DNA of 64,000 nt from Permianibacter sp046297695 (GTDB taxonomy: Bacteria; Pseudomonadota; Gammaproteobacteria; Enterobacterales; Permianibacteraceae). A program made the translations under genes and the position numbers. The DNA lies in the NCBI GenBank assembly GCA_046297695.1, contig JBKBHF010000006.1:53527-117526 (forward strand), read 5' to 3'. Below the pieces are notes generated by a model, which worked only from the letters and a program-made list of their open reading frames with translations, did not search any database and was not told where the DNA came from. Numbering within the stretch: the first letter of the stretch is position 1; each line of letters begins with the position of its first letter. Positions 59,490 to 64,000 of this stretch are shown one piece after another.

Positions 59490-60602
59490 CTAACCCGGCA
59501 GATAAATACTACCGAGCACTGCGGGTCGGCTGGCGCCGGTGACCACTGGCAAATTGCCCGGTTGTTCCTGCATGCGTTGGCGGGCGAGCCAGGCGAATGC
59601 CAGTGCCTCGACCCAGTCGGCGGCGATGCCGAGTTCATCGGTTTTGCTGACTTTACTGGTGGGCAGCTGCACTTGCAAAGCCCGCATCATGGCGATGTTG
59701 TTGGCGCCGCCGCCGCAGATGTAAATCTCCGGCTGCTTCAGCATCGGCAGTGTTTTGATGGCATCCGCGATGGTGTGCACGGTCAGCGCCAGCAAGGTGG
59801 CCTGGACATCGGCAACGCCGGGGCGGCCAAACGCTTCCAGGTGGCGCATCAACCATTCCATGGAAAAGTATTCCGGGCCGGTGCTTTTCGGCGGGCGCTG
59901 GCTGAAGTACGGGTCTTCCAGCAGCTTCTGCAGCAAACCCGGCTGAATGCGGCCGCGCGCCGCGAGCATGCCGTCGCGATCCATCGGTTCGCCGAGCATG
60001 CGCTGACACCAGCCATCAAGCAGGGTATTGCCGGGACCGGTGTCGAAGCCGAGCACCGGAGAAAACTGACCACGCGGCAGTACCGTAACGTTGGCTATGC
60101 CGCCGATGTTGCAGATGATGCGGTCGACCTGCCGGCTGCGGAAAACACTGTCGTGAAAGGCGGGCACCAGCGGCGCGCCCTGGCCGCCCAGGGCGATGTC
60201 CTTGCGGCGGAAATCGGCGACCACGCGAATGCCGGTTTCGACGGCGATGACGTTGGGATCACCGATCTGCAGGGTAAACCGTGGTTCGCCATTGGGCCGA
60301 TGGCGAATGGTCTGGCCGTGACAACCAATGGCGCGGACATTCACCGCCTCGACCTTGGCCTTGTTCAGCAAGTCGCGGACGGCGCGGGCAAACTGCTGAC
60401 CGAGCAGCACATCAATGCTGCCGAGCCGATCAATCTCGTTGTCGCCGGGCTCTGCCAGCGCGGCCAGTTGTTTGCGGAACTCCGCTGGGAACGGTTGGAA
60501 ATGGCTTTCCACCATTTCCGGCTGGGGGGTAAAACGCACCAACGCGACATCGATGCCATCCATGCTGGTGCCGGATAGCGCGCCTACATACAGTTCAGCC
60601 AT
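59490..60602 (-). CDS. anmK: Anhydro-N-acetylmuramic acid kinase
   Basis: This 370-residue sugar kinase recycles cell-wall anhydroMurNAc to MurNAc-6-phosphate. Motifs: YVGALSGTSMDGIDVALV, AIGCHGQTIRHRP, NIGGIANVT, GFDTGPGNTLLDGW and ICGGGANN. It is usually next to the M23 peptidase and tyrS, as here. It converges on the SMR exporter gene; the 185-bp gap (59305-59489) holds nothing recognised. Confidence 0.96.
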   Translation of the reverse strand: MAELYVGALSGTSMDGIDVALVRFTPQPEMVESHFQPFPAEFRKQLAALAEPGDNEIDRLGSIDVLLGQQFARAVRDLLNKAKVEAVNVRAIGCHGQTIRHRPNGEPRFTLQIGDPNVIAVETGIRVVADFRRKDIALGGQGAPLVPAFHDSVFRSRQVDRIICNIGGIANVTVLPRGQFSPVLGFDTGPGNTLLDGWCQRMLGEPMDRDGMLAARGRIQPGLLQKLLEDPYFSQRPPKSTGPEYFSMEWLMRHLEAFGRPGVADVQATLLALTVHTIADAIKTLPMLKQPEIYICGGGANNIAMMRALQVQLPTSKVSKTDELGIAADWVEALAFAWLARQRMQEQPGNLPVVTGASRPAVLGSIYLPG

Positions 60603-60709
60603 GGTCCCTCACGGTCAGTGGCGGGTGATACGGCAAGTATTGTCGGTTTCGCGGGATCGAAGCCGTTGCCGTTTGGAATTCTTTTATTCGGGATTTTGTT
60701 GCGAACGGT

Positions 60710-62074
60710 TCAACGCGCCTGGGCAAGCAACACGCGCGAGCGTGCATCCAGCCGCATCAGTGGGCCTTGCACCGCCGCAAAAAAGCGTTCGCGTTCGGCT
60801 GCCGGCACCGGCTCGGCTTGCGGCAACGGCACCGTGCGCGGATTGCGGTACACGCCGTTGACCAGGAATTCGTAATGCAGGTGCGGCGCGGTCGCGAGAC
60901 CCGATGCGCCGACATAACCGATGATCTCGCCCTGGCGGACGCGGCTGCCGCTGCGCAGACCTTTGGCAAAACGCGACAGGTGCGCGTAATGGGTCTTGTA
61001 TTGGTTGCCGTGCTGGATCGCGACCATGCGGCCATAACCGCCTTTGGTGCCAACGAAGCTGACCCGGCCGTCGCCAGCGGCATAAATGGGGGTACCGGCC
61101 GGCGCCGCGTAGTCGACGCCATTGTGCGCGCGGATGCGGTTCAAAATGGGATGTTTGCGGGCGAGGTTGAAGTTGGAGCTGACCCGCGAGAATGGCACCG
61201 GGGTGCGCAGAAAGGCTTTGCGCAGCGATTTGCCTTCCGGCGTGTAGTAACTGGCGCGGCCTTCACTGTCGAGATAACGGACGGCGCGGAAGCGCTGACC
61301 CTGGTTGACAAACTCGGCGGCCAGGATCGGACCCGGGCTGATCGGCGTGCCATCGACCAGACGTTCTTCAAAAATCAGCGAGAACTGATCGCCTTGGCGC
61401 AAATCCAGCACGAAATCGATGTCGTAACCGAAAATATTGGCCAGTTCCATGATCACGCTGTCGGGCAGGCCAGCTTGCTGACCGGCGGCAAACAGCGAAC
61501 TGGTGATGGTGGCGGCGCCGAACTGCTCGCGGCTGACGACCGGCTTGCTGTCCTGATGGGCAACGAATTCGCCATTCTGGCGCTGAATCACCAAGCTGTT
61601 CAGGGCATCTTGCTCATAGCGGATGGCTTGCAGCTGGCCTTGTTCGTCCAGACTGAAACTCAGCTGCCGCCCCGGCAACACCCGGCGCAACACATCCGAG
61701 GCAACCGGCAGCTGCATGATCGTATGCAGATCACTCAGGCTGAGGTTATTGCGTTTGAACAGGGTGGACAGCGTGTCGCCAGCGCGAATGGTGGCGTTCT
61801 GCCAACTGTGCTCACGCACCGGCAACGCCACCAAGGCCAGCTCGGCCATCGCCAGCGGCAGCTCCACGCGCGGCAGTTGCGCCAGCTGGGCTTCTTCTGC
61901 AGCCGAGAGCGGACCGGGCTCAGGCAGGGTCTGCGGTACCGGCAGCCACAGCGCGAGCAGCAACAGCAGGATGCCAGCCACCGCCATGTAATGCCGTGAG
62001 CCGAAACGGGCCAATGCACCCGCCACCGGACCTTGGTCCTTGTGGTGGGAAGGGTGGAAATCCGGATGCTGCAT
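60710..62074 (-). CDS. LysM / M23-family murein endopeptidase (MepM-like)
   Basis: A 454-residue protein: an N-terminal membrane anchor (about residues 30-47), an OapA/LysM-type region (about 95-180, SWQNATIRAGDTLSTLFKRNNLSLSDLHTIMQL) and a C-terminal M23 domain (about 300-410). Zinc ligands are in HNGVDYAAPAGTPIYAAGDGRV and HLHYEF. It cuts crosslinks in peptidoglycan to allow wall growth. It lies between anmK and the divergent tyrS, a conserved arrangement. Confidence 0.93.
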   Translation of the reverse strand: MQHPDFHPSHHKDQGPVAGALARFGSRHYMAVAGILLLLLALWLPVPQTLPEPGPLSAAEEAQLAQLPRVELPLAMAELALVALPVREHSWQNATIRAGDTLSTLFKRNNLSLSDLHTIMQLPVASDVLRRVLPGRQLSFSLDEQGQLQAIRYEQDALNSLVIQRQNGEFVAHQDSKPVVSREQFGAATITSSLFAAGQQAGLPDSVIMELANIFGYDIDFVLDLRQGDQFSLIFEERLVDGTPISPGPILAAEFVNQGQRFRAVRYLDSEGRASYYTPEGKSLRKAFLRTPVPFSRVSSNFNLARKHPILNRIRAHNGVDYAAPAGTPIYAAGDGRVSFVGTKGGYGRMVAIQHGNQYKTHYAHLSRFAKGLRSGSRVRQGEIIGYVGASGLATAPHLHYEFLVNGVYRNPRTVPLPQAEPVPAAERERFFAAVQGPLMRLDARSRVLLAQAR

Positions 62075-62258
62075 GGTCCGCCAGAACCCATATGAAGATG
62101 GCCGATAAGGTAGCGGCCGAGAAAAGGCCAGGTCAATAGACTTGTTAACGAAATCAATATGATGCGCTGGATATTTCAGCAGCCGCTGAAAAAGCGGATA
62201 GCTGCACTGCCTCGGTGTTGACCGCCATTTCGGCAGTTATCGGTGCCGACGAGCCTGC

Positions 62259-62264
62259 TAGAAT
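62259..62264 (+). promoter_or_regulatory. Possible -10 box of tyrS
   Basis: TAGAAT lies 46 bp before the tyrS ATG. The corresponding -35 position (GTTATC) is weak. The 236-bp divergent region 62075-62310 holds no gene. Confidence 0.35.
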
Positions 62265-62310
62265 CGCCGGCCCGGTTTGCAGCCCGGGCGCGCACTACAC
62301 AGGAATGACC

Positions 62311-63525
<1,215 letters not shown>

Positions 63526-63571
63526 GGCGAACAAATCGCGTACGGCAACAGAGTGGCAACACTCACTGCTC

Positions 63572-63606
63572 AGGAAATGGCGACTTAAGGTCGCCATTTC
63601 CTTTTT
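63572..63606 (+). terminator. Rho-independent terminator of tyrS
   Basis: The stem AGGAAATGGCGAC / GTCGCCATTTCCT with loop TTAAG is followed by T5. Confidence 0.93.
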
Positions 63607-63727
63607 GAACGCGCCGGATGGAGCAAGAAATCGCCGGGAAAAACGCTGGTTTTTTCGCCCTTTTGCCTAGTGTCTGTGCAAATTGCGCGCGCCGTATACG
63701 ACATTGCAAAAAGATTTCAAAAAGGGG

Positions 63728-63755
63728 TTGCGCGGCGTTTTGGGCCCCCTATAAT
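63728..63755 (+). promoter_or_regulatory. rRNA operon promoter P1
   Basis: TTGCGC, 16 bp, TATAAT, preceded by an A-rich UP-like tract (63706-63725) and followed by the GC-rich discriminator GCGCGCC that is typical of stringently controlled rRNA promoters. Confidence 0.8.
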
Positions 63756-63836
63756 GCGCGCCCTGTCGACGCACGACGCGCTGACGGCAGCGAAAGCAGC
63801 CGGTCAGATGCGGCGAAGACGGTAGTCAGCAAGCCA

Positions 63837-63863
63837 GTCGCCGCTCTATATAGAGGCGGCGAC
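63837..63863. other. Long hairpin between the two rRNA promoters
   Basis: GTCGCCGCTCTATA and TATAGAGGCGGCGAC pair with a single bulged base and a tight centre. There is no T run. It would form only in the P1 transcript. Confidence 0.6.
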
Positions 63864-63888
63864 GCGACGAAAAAGTCGAAACGGTGTG

Positions 63889-63916
63889 TTGACAACGAAC
63901 TGGGGTGCTGTAGAAT
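63889..63916 (+). promoter_or_regulatory. rRNA operon promoter P2
   Basis: Perfect -35 TTGACA, 16 bp, TAGAAT (5 of 6), then a GC-rich discriminator GTGCGCCCC. Confidence 0.85.
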
Positions 63917-63924
63917 GTGCGCCC

Positions 63925-63945
63925 CGCCGGACGGTAAGTCTGGCG
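63925..63945 (+). promoter_or_regulatory. boxB-like hairpin of the rRNA leader
   Basis: CGCCGGAC, loop GGTAA, GTCTGGCG form an 8-bp stem with a five-base loop, 15 bp before boxA. This is the boxB position of rRNA antitermination leaders. Confidence 0.7.
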
Positions 63946-63960
63946 CTGCCGAAAGGCAGA

Positions 63961-63973
63961 TGCTCTTTAACAA
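63961..63973 (+). promoter_or_regulatory. boxA of the rRNA antitermination leader
   Basis: TGCTCTTTAACAA is identical to the E. coli rrn boxA bound by NusB-NusE. It is followed by AATCTGTGTGGGCAC, the conserved sequence upstream of 16S rRNA. The 16S gene itself must start beyond base 64000. Confidence 0.93.
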
Positions 63974-64000
63974 GATGAACGAAGTAATCTGTGTGGGCAC

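Overview
The window is GC-rich, densely packed bacterial DNA. Its gene orders are characteristic of Gammaproteobacteria: glyA-nrdR-ribD-ribE-ribB-ribH-nusB-thiL-pgpA; xseB-ispA-dxs beside divergent motor genes of the pomAB type; bactofilin-erpA ... anmK-mepM-like-tyrS; and a ribosomal RNA leader at the right edge. It looks chromosomal. No transposase, integrase, phage gene, CRISPR array or tRNA gene was seen. The genus cannot be named from the sequence; a motile, aerobic, Pseudomonas/Shewanella-like gammaproteobacterium fits.

Layout. 1-4.7 kb: a catabolic-looking pair (a TPP enzyme running off the left edge and a flavoprotein dehydrogenase) divergent from an AraC-type regulator, then a Sua5-type tRNA modification gene. 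4.7-9.98 kb: an HtrA protease and modABC molybdate transport, separated by unusually long gene-free gaps. 10-17 kb: ettA, a periplasmic HEAT-cyclophilin fusion and a large MASE1-PAS-GAF-PAS-GGDEF-EAL protein. 17-24.9 kb: a nine-gene minus-strand operon (photolyase, NTF2-like, SDR, flavoprotein, DUF1365, CFA-type methyltransferase, DUF2878, chalcone-isomerase-like, DUF3833). It is the membrane-lipid and light-damage cassette that other bacteria place under an RpoE/ChrR-type ECF sigma factor. A matching promoter (TGATCC-N16-CGTA) lies in front of it, although no sigma factor gene is present. 25-27.5 kb: a TonB-dependent receptor.

27.9-39.2 kb: the one-carbon/riboflavin/thiamine/phospholipid block. 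Two AT-rich orphan genes with a palindromic repeat interrupt it between nrdR and ribD, and a GIY-YIG gene bracketed by inverted repeats interrupts it between ribD and ribE. A retropepsin-like protease and an uncharacterised 441-residue protein follow pgpA. 39.2-45.2 kb: dxs-ispA-xseB, the divergent pomAB motor genes and rlmF. 45.3-49.9 kb: a Fur box, a pair of overlapping unknown genes and a giant beta-propeller hybrid histidine kinase.

50-54.75 kb: the strongest candidate for an undescribed system. It is a seven-gene minus-strand operon with three tiny membrane proteins, a YtrA-like GntR repressor, an ABC ATPase and two paralogous 464-residue membrane proteins, preceded by an inverted-repeat operator (GTGTAT-N10-ATACAC) 21 bp before the first start codon. 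54.9-63.6 kb: hemJ, a ClC channel, a coiled-coil membrane protein, bactofilin, erpA, an SMR exporter, anmK, a LysM-M23 peptidase and tyrS. 63.7-64 kb: two strong promoters, a boxB-like hairpin and boxA of an rRNA operon whose 16S gene must begin just past the window.
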